From Antedon mediterranea (Eukaryota; Echinodermata; Crinoidea; Comatulida; Antedonidae), in assembly GCF_964355755.1 (NCBI RefSeq), contig NC_092670.1, positions 10,105,201-10,169,200 of the forward strand: a DNA stretch of 64,000 nucleotides, read 5' to 3'. Positions 11,689 through 21,661 of this stretch are shown here, piece after piece. Position 1 is the stretch's first letter; each line of letters starts with the position of its first letter. Both the position numbers and the translations under genes were made by a program. The notes under the pieces are model-generated. The model made no database searches, was not told the DNA's origin, and was given only the letters and a program-made list of their open reading frames with translations.

Positions 11689-11760
11689 TGCAACGTTTTG
11701 GAAATACGTATTGACAAAATAAACTGTATGATGTGCCTTCAAATGCAACTTGTCGTACAC

Positions 11761-11880
11761 CTTATTTGTGGTAACAAGGAACTACTGTACGTTTTCATCT
11801 TCTGATGTGCGTATTATAGATGTTCCATCCAAGTATAATACAATAGAACTTTGTCTGCACCAATCAAAAACGTGTTAGTA
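11761..11880 (-). promoter_or_regulatory. Conserved 5' region of the PAN exon
   Basis: The segment is almost identical at 63180-63275. Read on the minus strand it contains GATTGG (inverted CCAAT) near 11865 and TATTATAC near 11838, upstream of the leader ATG. The promoter role is inferred from conservation and position. Confidence 0.35.
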
Positions 11881-13492
11881 ATAATACTGTAACTATGTAT
11901 GAACAAATTTCTAATAGCCTATCAAATCGAACCATCAAATTCATGGAGTTTTTGAATTATATATTAATATAAATTGAAATTACTATGTAGCTGGATTATA
12001 ACATTCTATGATCAATGTTCTGTTGTTTTTTTTAACAAATTCAGTGTTTTGGTTCAAGTATCTCTATTTTTAAATCTTATTATGCCTCGAAGTCTAATTT
12101 AATTTATTTTCATTATTTAAAACACCTTCTCTGCATGTAGAATAATAGAAGCTGCATTATTGTAAATTTAGTATCGTGTTTGTTGACAGTTGACATAAAT
12201 TAATTTTCCATATGTTGTTTTCACATTGCTACTAGGACATTACTTTTTAGTAATTGTTGTTGATGCAACGATATATAATAAACAACTACTAATATAATGT
12301 AAAATAGCTGTATAATTTATTTCCAAGTGAATAATATATTAAGATTCCAATCGATGAACAATAGATAAGATTGCAACAAGCTAGTAATGATGCGTAGCAG
12401 ATATTAGGATGAATGTGTTTAAACTTTAGAAGCATGTGATTTAATAGTTTCACTAGTCACATTCTATTATGACCAATATGAATTAAGAATGTCATTGGTG
12501 TGCTTGCCTTATGCATAAGGAGTGACCACATTCTTTCATGTAGACTAGTGGACTGTGGTTAATTAATATTTATTGCTTTACTAAGAAAAGTTGGTAACTA
12601 TCTAATGAAAAAAACAAAACAAATTAAGTTAAGGAACAAACTGTACATATATCTTAGGGAGATGAATCTGCGTGCCAGACTTAGTAATTCTGACAGGGTC
12701 AGTAGCAATGCTCGTAATGTTATATGCTTATTTTGAATCGGCATTTATATATTATATATGCCATCTAGAACACTCTGTCAGAGATACAGATTAAATTTTT
12801 ATATTATATAAGCTTATGTTTTGCGGCGTGCATGAGGTAGAAACATGAGCAAGAATACTTGCCACCCGTTTGATAATCATTTTTGAAATGGTGCATGTGA
12901 GTGCACATGCTGCTGACCACTTGCTGTCTTCACATCTAAATGACCTGATTGTGACGTAGTAAAATGGTTCGTGAATTACTAAACGCAGCATTCAGTATTT
13001 GCAAAGAAATTGGTTTAAACACAAATTTTTCATAAAAATGTGCCATTCTATAATGGCTTAAATGAATAAAGGAGAAATAAAAGGTGCCCAAGCTCAAACA
13101 GATTATCGGACTTGCAGTTTAGGAGGAGATACAGGAACAAACTTTGGCTTAGTGCTATTATAATATGATGATCAACGAACAAAACATCTTAAACAGTCCC
13201 TTTGCTCAAGATTACATATCCAACCTTTCCAGAACTTGGAACCATCCCTTACCTTCATATCACTTTCAACACCCACCAAAAATCATTTCCGTACCCCTGT
13301 GTTGAACTATAGTATATATTTGAATAGCTTTAAAAAAAAAGTGACCAATAAAGAAATCTGATGTAATAATAAAACTAGCGTTAAATTTGTCTGTTATAAG
13401 ACAACATTTAATGTACCCTATCTAGTGAGTTTACTGGTGCAATTATTAAATAAAGAAATTAAATTTAATTTTGTTCTTTATTGTTCTTTTAG
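11881..13492. other. Intergenic AT-rich DNA
   Basis: I see no coding or RNA gene. Short open frames here (for example minus 12791-12991) have no family resemblance or splice context. The 12120-12180 sequence recurs near 63830, extending the duplicated block. Confidence 0.4.
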
Positions 13493-13563
13493 GCTTGAAG
13501 CTGTTCATTGTGGGTGTCTTCCTTTGTGTCCTAACCAGCTGGTTTATCCTGAAATATTTCCTA
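13493..13563 (+). CDS. Exon encoding a transmembrane segment, unknown plus-strand gene
   Basis: A good pyrimidine-rich acceptor (TTGTTCTTTTAG) precedes a 71-nt exon that ends at a GTAAGT donor. Its open frame reads [20 protein letters not shown], a typical membrane-spanning helix of about 21 residues. It ends in phase 0, matching the exon at 13660. The remaining exons of the gene were not found and may lie to the left or have been lost. The family is not recognised. Confidence 0.5.
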
Positions 13564-13659
13564 GTAAGTTTAGAGTTCTCAACTTGCTTTAATTGATTTC
13601 AGTAGTTTGGATACAAAAATTCTGTAGTAATTACAAAATAGTTGTCATGTTTGTTTCAG

Positions 13660-13701
13660 AGCATGTACAGAATGATATTCAGAAAGACCATCACACTGTG
13701 A
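13660..13701 (+). CDS. Terminal exon of the same plus-strand gene
   Basis: TGTTTGTTTCAG precedes a phase-0 frame giving a short basic tail (SMYRMIFRKTITL) and TGA at 13699-13701. AATAAA follows at 13729-13734. A transmembrane exon, a short cytoplasmic tail and a polyadenylation signal together suggest a single-pass or tail-anchored membrane protein. Confidence 0.5.
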   Translation, partial: SMYRMIFRKTITL

Positions 13702-13728
13702 TTGTGTTTTGACAAATTGTAATCAAGA

Positions 13729-13734
13729 AATAAA
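13729..13734 (+). terminator. Polyadenylation signal AATAAA
   Basis: It lies 28 bases after the TGA of the plus-strand terminal exon, a normal distance for a short 3' UTR. Confidence 0.45.
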
Positions 13735-14255
13735 ATGGAAATCCAGAACAAGGGCTTTTCGTGGATTGTGGGTCGATGATTAGTCCATCATAATTTTGTG
13801 TTTTATTTTGGGTTTCTCATAATTTTAAGCCAAATCATAATTTTGCCTAGTATGTATTGCCATAGCATTTATCTCCATTTTCATACAAAAATTACATGGC
13901 AGCACTGAAATAAGTAATTAAATATTCCAATATTGAATTACCTTGACTCTTGGAATCTATTTTATTTTATATAACACCTAAATAAATTCCTGTCATTTGA
14001 TTGGACGATTGTGGGTCACATGGCGTGCAATAGTACGCACTATTAAACGATCGTTTAATAGTACTTTTTGAAACATTTTTGTGTACGAAAAAAAAAACGT
14101 CTCGCGGATGAAAAAAAATCTAGTACACAAATTATCCTATGATATGGCTCTGTACTGTGAAATACAACAGCGCCACCTGTCGTCTGGTCTCAGTTTCATT
14201 TGTAAACACCACCGCGAGATATGCAACAGCAGCAGATATTTGTGTACGATTTATT
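13735..14255. other. Intergenic, with a palindrome
   Basis: No gene is supported. At about 14039-14063 the sequence ACTATTAAACGATCGTTTAA and its continuation form a near-perfect hairpin centred on CGATCG. The right end borders the 3' tail of the LINE. Confidence 0.4.
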
Positions 14256-14348
14256 TATTTATTTATTCATTTCCCAACCAACAGTGAGCTCATGGTTCAC
14301 CACTTACAGGAGGGAACACAGACAAACACGTACATATACAAACAAACA

Positions 14349-17300
14349 TTAAACTAAACTACTAACAATGTTACGAAACTTACGGAAATTATTACTAAAA
14401 ATATCTAACTCAGGGTTTCTTAAAGTAAAAGAATTGTAAGTTTGACTTAATCTACTAATAAAACCATTTTTTAAAACATTTACTCTACTAAAAGGAATAT
14501 GAAAAGTAGTATTTCTTCTAAGACGACGACTAGGGACTCTAAGATAAAAATTGCTAACTAAGTTACAGTCAAATAAAGAATTAATACATTTATACAAAAA
14601 AACAAGATCAAAAAAGGTTCTACGAGACTCAGAAGATCGGACATGGAAATGAAAGTCAGGATTCTGGTTGTGGCTGATGTAGCGTAAAAAACGGTTATGC
14701 AGACGCTGAATGCGCGTAGACTGAGTTTCCGAAATAGAATTAAAAATAACAGAACAGAAGTTGAGAATGGGATGGATAATTGAATAATAAAGGTGGATTT
14801 TGGTTTGCCTGTCAAAATGTTTACAATTACGCCACATCAGCCCAAGCAGTCTATTGCACTTGCCAACAAGATAATCAATATGAAAGGAAAAACAAAGGGA
14901 ACTATCAATAAAAACACCAAGATCTTTTTGCGATTGCACCCTATTAATGGGATTGTCATTAATTAAATAATTATAAAATAAAATGTTCTTTTTCAAAGTA
15001 ATAGTTAAAATATTGCACTTTACTGGATTGAGGGACATTCCCCATAAAGCAGCCCAATAACAAAGCTTGTCCAAATCCACCTGAAGCCTGTCAGCATCCT
15101 CAACACTACCAATAATTCTGTATAGCTTAACATCATCAGCAAACATAAGACATCTGGAGTGGGTGAAGAGTTTTGGGATATCATTGACAAAAAGATTGAA
15201 AAGGAGAGGACCAAGAATCGATCCCTGAGGGACACCGGACTGAATAGGAAGCCATTCAGAGGATATACCCTCAATGACCACTCTCTGGAACCTACCATTA
15301 AGATAACTACGAAACCAGGAGATAAAATCATTATGAAAACCAAAACGTTGTAATTTTAATAAGAGTAAATTATGAGGAACAAGATCAAACGCCTTAGAAA
15401 AGTCAGTGTAAATAATATCACATTGCTTCCTGTCATCAATGGCTTCGTAAACTGTGGTCAACAGGGTGGCAAGGTTTGTTTCACATGACCTACCAGTTAC
15501 AAAGCCATGCTGACAGGAAGCAATGGCAGGAGAAACATGAGTCGAAATATGGTTAAAAACAATTTTTTCAAACAATTTAGAAATGGTAGGCAACAGAGAG
15601 ATAGGTCTATAGTTAGAAATCAATTTCTTGGTCCCCCCCTTATGAATAGGAACAATATTGGAACGTTTCCAAACGGAAGGAAATTTACCGGTTTGAAGAG
15701 ATTTATTAAAGAGGAAAGAAATGGGAATAGAAAGAGGACGAGAACAAACTTTAAGAACATGGTTACTGAGATTATCACATCCAGATGCCTTATGAGTCTG
15801 AATGGATGACAGTAACGAGTTAACAATTTCAGATTGAATTATTGGAGCATTGAGAATGCCGACAGAAGCCTCAGGCAGACGTTGGTGTTCATCAGTCACA
15901 GAAGGTCCAGATCTAAAAACTGAATGAAAATAACTGTTAAATAAAGCAGCCTTATCATTAGTTGTCTCCGCGACCTTGTGCCCATGCGACATAACCGACG
16001 GATAAGAAGACGATTTAGTTTTGGTCTTTATCCACGACCAGAAGCGTTTGGGATTTGCCTTAAGATTCCCAGAGAGTGATTGCATATAACTTTTATATTT
16101 AAGTTTCATAAGGACTTTAAATTCTTTTCTGGCAACGGAAAAAGCATGTTTTGATTCATGTGTATTAAGTCGTTTAGAAATACGAAAACATTTCTCTTTG
16201 TTTTTAAGAGCGACTCTAACTTCATTATCAAACCATGGCGGCATTTTTCTTTTAGGTCTAACAATAGGCACAAGATCACGGAGAGCAGCATCAACTAAAT
16301 CATAAAAAAGAGAAACACTATCGTTAATATCATTGCACATATGGATTAAATCAAAAGGTATAACATTAAAAGCATTCAAAAGATCATCATTATTTACAGC
16401 CTTGAAACAATATAGTTGTCTTGAATCCCTAGAAAAGTGTTTTTGAATAGAAATTTTAAGAACAAATGAAATTGAAGAATGATCAGATTCAAAAATATTC
16501 TGACCAGCAGAAATATCCGAGATTAAATCAATTGAATTATTACACAAAATTAAATCTAAAACATTATTATTGCACGTTGGATTGACATTGCACTGAAACA
16601 AATTATGTCCATTAATAAAACAGTCAATAAAAAGTTCACCCAATGAGTTAGCAGGTGCAGTTCCATATCCATCATTGGTCCACGTGATTTCAGAAAGATT
16701 CAGATCTCCGATAAGAACAATATGATGCCTTGAATACATGGCTGATGCATCTTCAACTGATTGCGCTAGTTGCAACATGACATCTCTTCCGCTGTTGGGT
16801 GGCCTGTAAATAACAGCAACCAGCACTCGTTTTGTCTTGCTTAGCTTAATTTCAACCCAGAGGATTTCAATATTTGGTTTCTCAAGGTGCTCCAGACGTC
16901 GAGACTTATACTGATTAGAAGCTAGGAAAAGAACACCACCACCTCTTCTGCCATCGTTCCTGTCCCTTCTATGAATTGTAAAACCATCACAGTAAAGTTC
17001 GGAGTCAAGAACCGTTGAATTTAGCCAAGTCTCGGTAAATGCAACAAAGTCGAAGGTATTATTAATGAGGTGCACATTTAGTTCAGAATGATATGTGTCC
17101 ATCTTGTTTTTAAGGCTTCTTATATTTTGGTAATAAAATGTTGGATTATTACTGTTATTACTTGTGTTTGTGTTATCTCTAGCCCTGTCCTTGTTTTCCT
17201 CTGCGGGGCCTGGATTTTGTTCAATATCACCGCATAAGGAAAGTTCCGGCTGAAAACTTGATGAACAATAATAACTTGAATAGTAAGGAACCCTAGCTCC

Positions 17301-17663
17301 ACTGTATTTAATAGCATGTTTTCGTTTACCTTTAGGCTTTGTTAGATAGGCAAATGCTAAAATAGACCACCTAGGCCTAGTAAACAAGGTACTGAACTGA
17401 GCCCATTGCCTTAGTCGATCCAGGGCTACAGTGCACTCCACACCATGCGAGCACTCGCAACATAATGCAGAAGTTGAGCCTAGCAAATGGTCCAAATTTG
17501 CGTCCAAAGTATAACATATTTGTATAGAGGTATTGCACTGAAAACTAAACTGTGGGTTGCAGGTCCTACTTAAATTCGATAGACAAGGTTTAATAACACC
17601 AATAGTTGATGCAAAACACAAAAAGAGACAAATAGCAGTAAAGCTACGTTGAGCAGCCATCAT
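14349..17663 (-). CDS. LINE polyprotein: N-terminal leader and 2A peptide, AP-endonuclease, reverse transcriptase
   Basis: The 1104-residue ORF starts with a hydrophobic, signal-like leader (residues 1-30) and a Cys-rich segment (35-77). A perfect 2A-type motif, LSLCGDIEQNPGP, spans residues 141-153. 2A motifs make the ribosome skip the final Gly-Pro bond, so residues 1-152 should be released as a separate peptide. The AP-endonuclease follows (about 175-400), with QNIRSLKNKMD, FTETWL, IGDLNL and SDHSSI. The RT (about 590-880) has NYRPISLLP, DFSKAFDLV, SGVPQGSILGP and the catalytic FADD at 841-844. No stop or frameshift interrupts it. Such 2A-bearing elements are known from sea urchins; activity of this copy is not shown. 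Confidence 0.9.
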   Translation of the reverse strand: MMAAQRSFTAICLFLCFASTIGVIKPCLSNLSRTCNPQFSFQCNTSIQICYTLDANLDHLLGSTSALCCECSHGVECTVALDRLRQWAQFSTLFTRPRWSILAFAYLTKPKGKRKHAIKYSGARVPYYSSYYCSSSFQPELSLCGDIEQNPGPAEENKDRARDNTNTSNNSNNPTFYYQNIRSLKNKMDTYHSELNVHLINNTFDFVAFTETWLNSTVLDSELYCDGFTIHRRDRNDGRRGGGVLFLASNQYKSRRLEHLEKPNIEILWVEIKLSKTKRVLVAVIYRPPNSGRDVMLQLAQSVEDASAMYSRHHIVLIGDLNLSEITWTNDGYGTAPANSLGELFIDCFINGHNLFQCNVNPTCNNNVLDLILCNNSIDLISDISAGQNIFESDHSSISFVLKISIQKHFSRDSRQLYCFKAVNNDDLLNAFNVIPFDLIHMCNDINDSVSLFYDLVDAALRDLVPIVRPKRKMPPWFDNEVRVALKNKEKCFRISKRLNTHESKHAFSVARKEFKVLMKLKYKSYMQSLSGNLKANPKRFWSWIKTKTKSSSYPSVMSHGHKVAETTNDKAALFNSYFHSVFRSGPSVTDEHQRLPEASVGILNAPIIQSEIVNSLLSSIQTHKASGCDNLSNHVLKVCSRPLSIPISFLFNKSLQTGKFPSVWKRSNIVPIHKGGTKKLISNYRPISLLPTISKLFEKIVFNHISTHVSPAIASCQHGFVTGRSCETNLATLLTTVYEAIDDRKQCDIIYTDFSKAFDLVPHNLLLLKLQRFGFHNDFISWFRSYLNGRFQRVVIEGISSEWLPIQSGVPQGSILGPLLFNLFVNDIPKLFTHSRCLMFADDVKLYRIIGSVEDADRLQVDLDKLCYWAALWGMSLNPVKCNILTITLKKNILFYNYLINDNPINRVQSQKDLGVFIDSSLCFSFHIDYLVGKCNRLLGLMWRNCKHFDRQTKIHLYYSIIHPILNFCSVIFNSISETQSTRIQRLHNRFLRYISHNQNPDFHFHVRSSESRRTFFDLVFLYKCINSLFDCNLVSNFYLRVPSRRLRRNTTFHIPFSRVNVLKNGFISRLSQTYNSFTLRNPELDIFSNNFRKFRNIVSSLV
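17205..17243 (-). other. 2A ribosome-skipping peptide within the LINE ORF
   Basis: Codons 141-153 read LSLCGDIEQNPGP, fitting the D-x-E-x-NPGP consensus with nothing missing. Separation is expected between Gly152 and Pro153. The motif and consensus are direct; skipping activity is inferred. Confidence 0.85.
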
Positions 17664-17699
17664 TCATTACAGCACTTTAATATATTTGGACATTATGTA

Positions 17700-18150
17700 C
17701 TAATTTCATTCAAAAAGGCATTTAAATTAGCTTTAGATCGTTTTTAGGATTTTGATTAATTAATGGGGACATCCCTACAAGACGTGGAATTGTTGGAAAA
17801 ACCATAATTAGCTTAGATAAGTTCCAATTGTCTGTCGAAGTTTTGCCTTTCAGCCAAGCTAGTACTACTAGGCTACTAGGGTAGCCTAGGCCATGCTAGT
17901 ATTAGGCTAGGCCTAGCCTAGGCGTTTTAGCCTTGCTAGGCCTAGGATTGTTTGGTCGTTTGTTGACATAATTAACACAAAAGTAGGTGTGTTTACGAAA
18001 TCCATATAAATATAACATTTAATATAAAATTATTAAAAACCAAATGTTACTGTTTTTAATCAATGTGTGTGAATGAAATGTAGTAAGCTTTGGTTAGGGC
18101 TACCTTTTATTTGATTCAAATAACTAGAATTTATTTAGATGTTATATAAA
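17700..18150. repeat. Dispersed AGGCCTAG-rich repeat
   Basis: The stretch from about 17890 (TTAGGCTAGGCCTAGCCTAG, then a GTCGTTTGTTGACATAATTA segment) recurs at about 45640-45800. No gene is present. Confidence 0.5.
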
Positions 18151-18312
18151 ACAAATAATGAATGTTTTGTATTCGTGTAATGGTACAAATAATGGCACTT
18201 GGTGAATGATGAAAGGTTATATCAACTCGGCGTTGCCTCGTTGATATAACCTTTCATCATTCACCTCGTGCCATTATTTGTACCATTACACTCATAAACA
18301 TTCATTATTTGT
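18151..18312. repeat. Long hairpin (arms about 73-76 bp), MITE-like
   Basis: The left arm (about 18151-18226) is the near-exact inverse of the right arm (about 18240-18312), with a loop of only about 13 bases around AACTCGGCGTTGCCTCG. A single left arm of the same repeat lies near 45880-45945. Confidence 0.75.
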
Positions 18313-18475
18313 ATAATATTTTATGGTGATGCTATTATATGACATCAAATGTAAACATTAAAGTAGTATTGTTCTTTATCGAATTACCGCTTTCAATCTT
18401 TATTACATTATATAGTATTATATGGTGACGCTATTAAATAACATGAATTTAAACATATTGTAACGTTTTTCCTCC
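18313..18475. repeat. Tandem ~105-bp repeat
   Basis: The unit containing TATGGTGATGCTATTA, followed by TTTCAATCTTTAT, occurs about 1.5 times here and twice at 63590-63800. Confidence 0.55.
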
Positions 18476-20440
18476 GCCTGTCTCTACTGTGTACTACGTA
18501 CATTTCTCGGGTCCCTTTCTAGCCTGGTAGCAATCTCATTCGTTAGGCCTAGAGCCTGGCTAGCCTAGTTATTCATTATAGAATTAAAAGGTGATATACT
18601 CGGCTTATTGGAAGGAGTATGCTCTTTCTAATAAACGGACCACCGGAAGAGTCCCACACCCTAGTTTATTTTATGGACAGATAGGAAGTTTAATCTCGCT
18701 TGGCTAGCCTATCAGGTTCCCAGGTTCTCTCATTCCGTCTAGGTCTAACACTCACTAAGTAATTATTGCTAGATAAATAAGGACTATGTGATTATGACAG
18801 GTAGCGTTAGGTTCGACGACAGTGATATTCCGTCGGCTTCACATACAATGTAAATAGATAGATAAATGAGGAAAGTTAGTAGATTATATTCTCATGAGCC
18901 TTTATGACTCTTTTATTTATAAACTTGCCAACTACAGTATTGATTAACAAAGATACAAGAACAACGGGATGGATGGTCTCGCTCACTCAAAATCAAAACG
19001 AAGAGTGGTAGAGGTTTCTGGCTTTATTTGGCTTGCTACATTATAACAATAGGTAGAAAATAAATGATTTGGGCTGTACCAATTTCCGTTACATTATAAA
19101 GGAGTATTGTCCTATACCGAATTACTCTTACAATCTCTTATAGAGGACTGTTTATACAATACAGAACAACAGTTATTTAAACATCTACGACGATTCTGCA
19201 GAACACCAAATATTGTACGTAACTATGACAGAAGTACACTGAATGAAATCACTACAAAATGTGGCTGGACATCTCTCAAGCAACAATATCTAACACTGCT
19301 TTCAAGTCAAGAATCATAATGGTGTATCACAATTTTCAAGATGCATAATTGCCGTGAATGGTAAATTATTAACTTATATACTACTTTTCAATTGGTATGC
19401 ACTTTTATTATCCTAGCAATTATACCTGTCTCAGTACAATTCCAACTAATTTGATATGTCTCATAACCCGGAGGCCAGTATCTCCCTGTATTCACCAACC
19501 TCCAACCCTCTTCAATCACATCCCTCACTTAGGGTTAAACAAAATAATAAATCCTTCCCAGTACAATTTTTAATTTGGGAAAAAAACAACTTAAGCTTCA
19601 TAATGAGAGGCCAAGAGGATGATGCACAACTATGATAGGCCTATGGTTTAGATACTTTGCAAACTGTGTAAATGAATAGGTGTCGTATTGGCTAATGATT
19701 AAAATATCAATACAGCTACATATGATACAGCTGAAATACCTCTGCCCAAGGCTTCTTTCTCCTCTCCCTATCCCAGCCACAATCAACAAACCCTAACTCC
19801 TAGAACAGTTCAATCCCAATCATGTTGTGCTTCATTAGCCCCAAAACGCCAGTATCTCCGCCCCACTAGGTTTGAGACGTTTCTAGTATAAATTATATTG
19901 AGCCATACAGTATATCACTCCCAACCCATAACCCCTCAGTGGCAGTTTTTTAAAAATATAGTTTAAAACATTTCCAGTAGAGTTTCAGCCATGTTGATAG
20001 GCCTACGACCCACCCCAAACTCCCAACTTCTTTCCAGAAATACTTAAAATTCAATTCAAATTGATAGCCTACTACCCTTAGCCCAAGCAAAAATCCCCAC
20101 CATTCCTTTTACCGCAACTCCCCCCTCCCCCTTCTGACTTTGGGAATTTTTTAAATGTAGTTTAAAACCTTCACAGTATAATTGCAGTCATTTTGATACC
20201 CATATGTATGGTTACGTGCAGAAACAGAAATTTGTATAACGAACAGAAAAACACAATAGTGGAAAAAAGGTTGGGAATTTTGACCCATAACTTGTATTCA
20301 AGATGGCGGATGATGTTCAAATATAGTTTAGAACCTTTCCTGTACCATTATGGTCATTTTGATACCCCATATGTGTACAGTAACAAAACAAAGTACAAGC
20401 AGATTCATAAGTTAAATTCATACAAAAAGAATTGATCAAA
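18476..20440. other. Intergenic, no gene recognised
   Basis: Short open frames (for example 19107-19319 on plus) have no recognisable domain. Low-complexity C-rich text appears near 19450-20130. Nothing else could be supported. Confidence 0.4.
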
Positions 20441-21148
20441 GTTTTGTTTTTTTGCTGAAAGTGATTTTTTGACGTTAATAAATTCAAAGTTGAATTTTGT
20501 AGTAGTTTATTTGCTTTTTAATGTTTAATACTTTCACTTTACCTTGGAAAATACATTAGCATTCATCTTGTGTTTCTTTATGTCACTAATTTCCTTGATC
20601 ATAACCAATATAATAAGATATATAATATACATTCATTGTAAGTTTTTATTTAATTTTTAATCATTTCAAAATAAGATTCAATTTAAAAACTTCAGCAAAT
20701 ATCCATTGAAAATACTCCTAAAATTAGATTAAAAATTACTAATTATTATTAATTAAAATATAGGAAATACTGATTTATGATTAGATATCAATTTGATTTT
20801 ATTAATTAAAAACAATAATAATAATGTTACTATTGTATTAGCATAGTTTTAAATAATACAATTAATATTGTTTTTACAGAATGACTTATTATGATTATTT
20901 GGTATAATATTTAAAAATGATTAATAATAAAACATTAATTGTTACTATTATATAATTTAAAATACAAAATGAAAAATTCCATTTAATAAATTTTAAACAA
21001 ATCACAGTTGATATGCCAATATATTTGATTAATATGTTATAACATTTGGATTATTATAATAAAATAATTATTCAATGATAAAGCAAAATGATAATTTAAA
21101 AGAAACAAAGAAGAATCTAAATTATTAAATAATTACAGATTCTGATTT
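20441..21148. repeat. 3' flank of FReD copy 2
   Basis: Paralogous to 2690-4100 and 50020-50700 (same ACCTTGGAAAATACAT and AGGAAATACTGATTTATGAT blocks). It lies downstream of the minus-strand last exon. No gene is present. Confidence 0.6.
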
Positions 21149-21410
21149 CAACCATCATCACTGTTGTCTTAAAAGATCAAAATAGTGATCTCAGTTGATG
21201 CCATTGTAATGAGCTGTACCTGGTGTCAGACAAGCCCATTCAGGTATGAATCATGAACATTCTCTTATGGGGCTCTTTTAACCATCATCACTGTTGTCTT
21301 AAAAGATCAAAATAGCGATCCCAGTTGATGCCATTGTAATCAGCTGTACCTGGTGTAAGACAAAGCCCATTCAGGTCTGAATCATGAACATTCTCTTATG
21401 GGGCTCTTTT
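21149..21410 (-). repeat. Tandem ~131-bp cassettes derived from a FReD exon-4 tail
   Basis: Two units (about 21149-21279 and 21280-21410) lie immediately downstream of the true exon 4, and each starts with the same AACCATCATCACTGT word. Read on the minus strand each encodes a different C-terminal end of a FReD, from the GTA-DYNGINW region through RYFDLLRQ. A single unit lies in the same place in copy 3 (about 50726-50841). Confidence 0.6.
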
Positions 21411-21661
21411 AACCATCATCACTGTCTTCTTGAGACTGTGGTACCTTCTATGGAAATTCCACCAGCTGGTGCCTGTCAAACCCTCTGTACCTGGTGTAAG
21501 GTAAAGCCCATTCAGGTTTGAATGATGACAGTTATTGTACCACCAAGCACCTTTGTTATACTCAGCACAGTTAGTACCGATCCCGCTACCGCTTCTCTTA
21601 TCATTGTCTCTATCATACGTTGAAAATTGTTGACCATTGTGGCGTGATGTCAAAGAATCAC
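21396..21661 (-). CDS. FReD copy 2, exon 4
   Basis: 266 nt, acceptor AAAATTTTGTTTGTTTAG, TAA at 21396-21398. It keeps the D-x-D-N-D calcium-loop pattern and the two cysteines of the last disulfide (NCAEY and NNC). Confidence 0.85.

Larger units (their letters stand above)
14256..17663 (-). mobile_element. Near-full-length non-LTR retrotransposon (CR1/L2-like, Jockey superfamily)
   Basis: One uninterrupted 1104-residue ORF is followed by a short 3' UTR that ends in an AATAAATAAATAAAT tail at about 14256-14270. The tail and the endonuclease plus RT order fit CR1/L2-type elements. The 5' boundary is not clear; I see no matching target duplication. An open ORF of this length suggests a recent insertion. 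Confidence 0.8.

Noticed and set aside
15507-15809. Plus-strand open frames inside the LINE (also 15159-15353)
   Set aside because: They are antisense shadows of the RT coding region.
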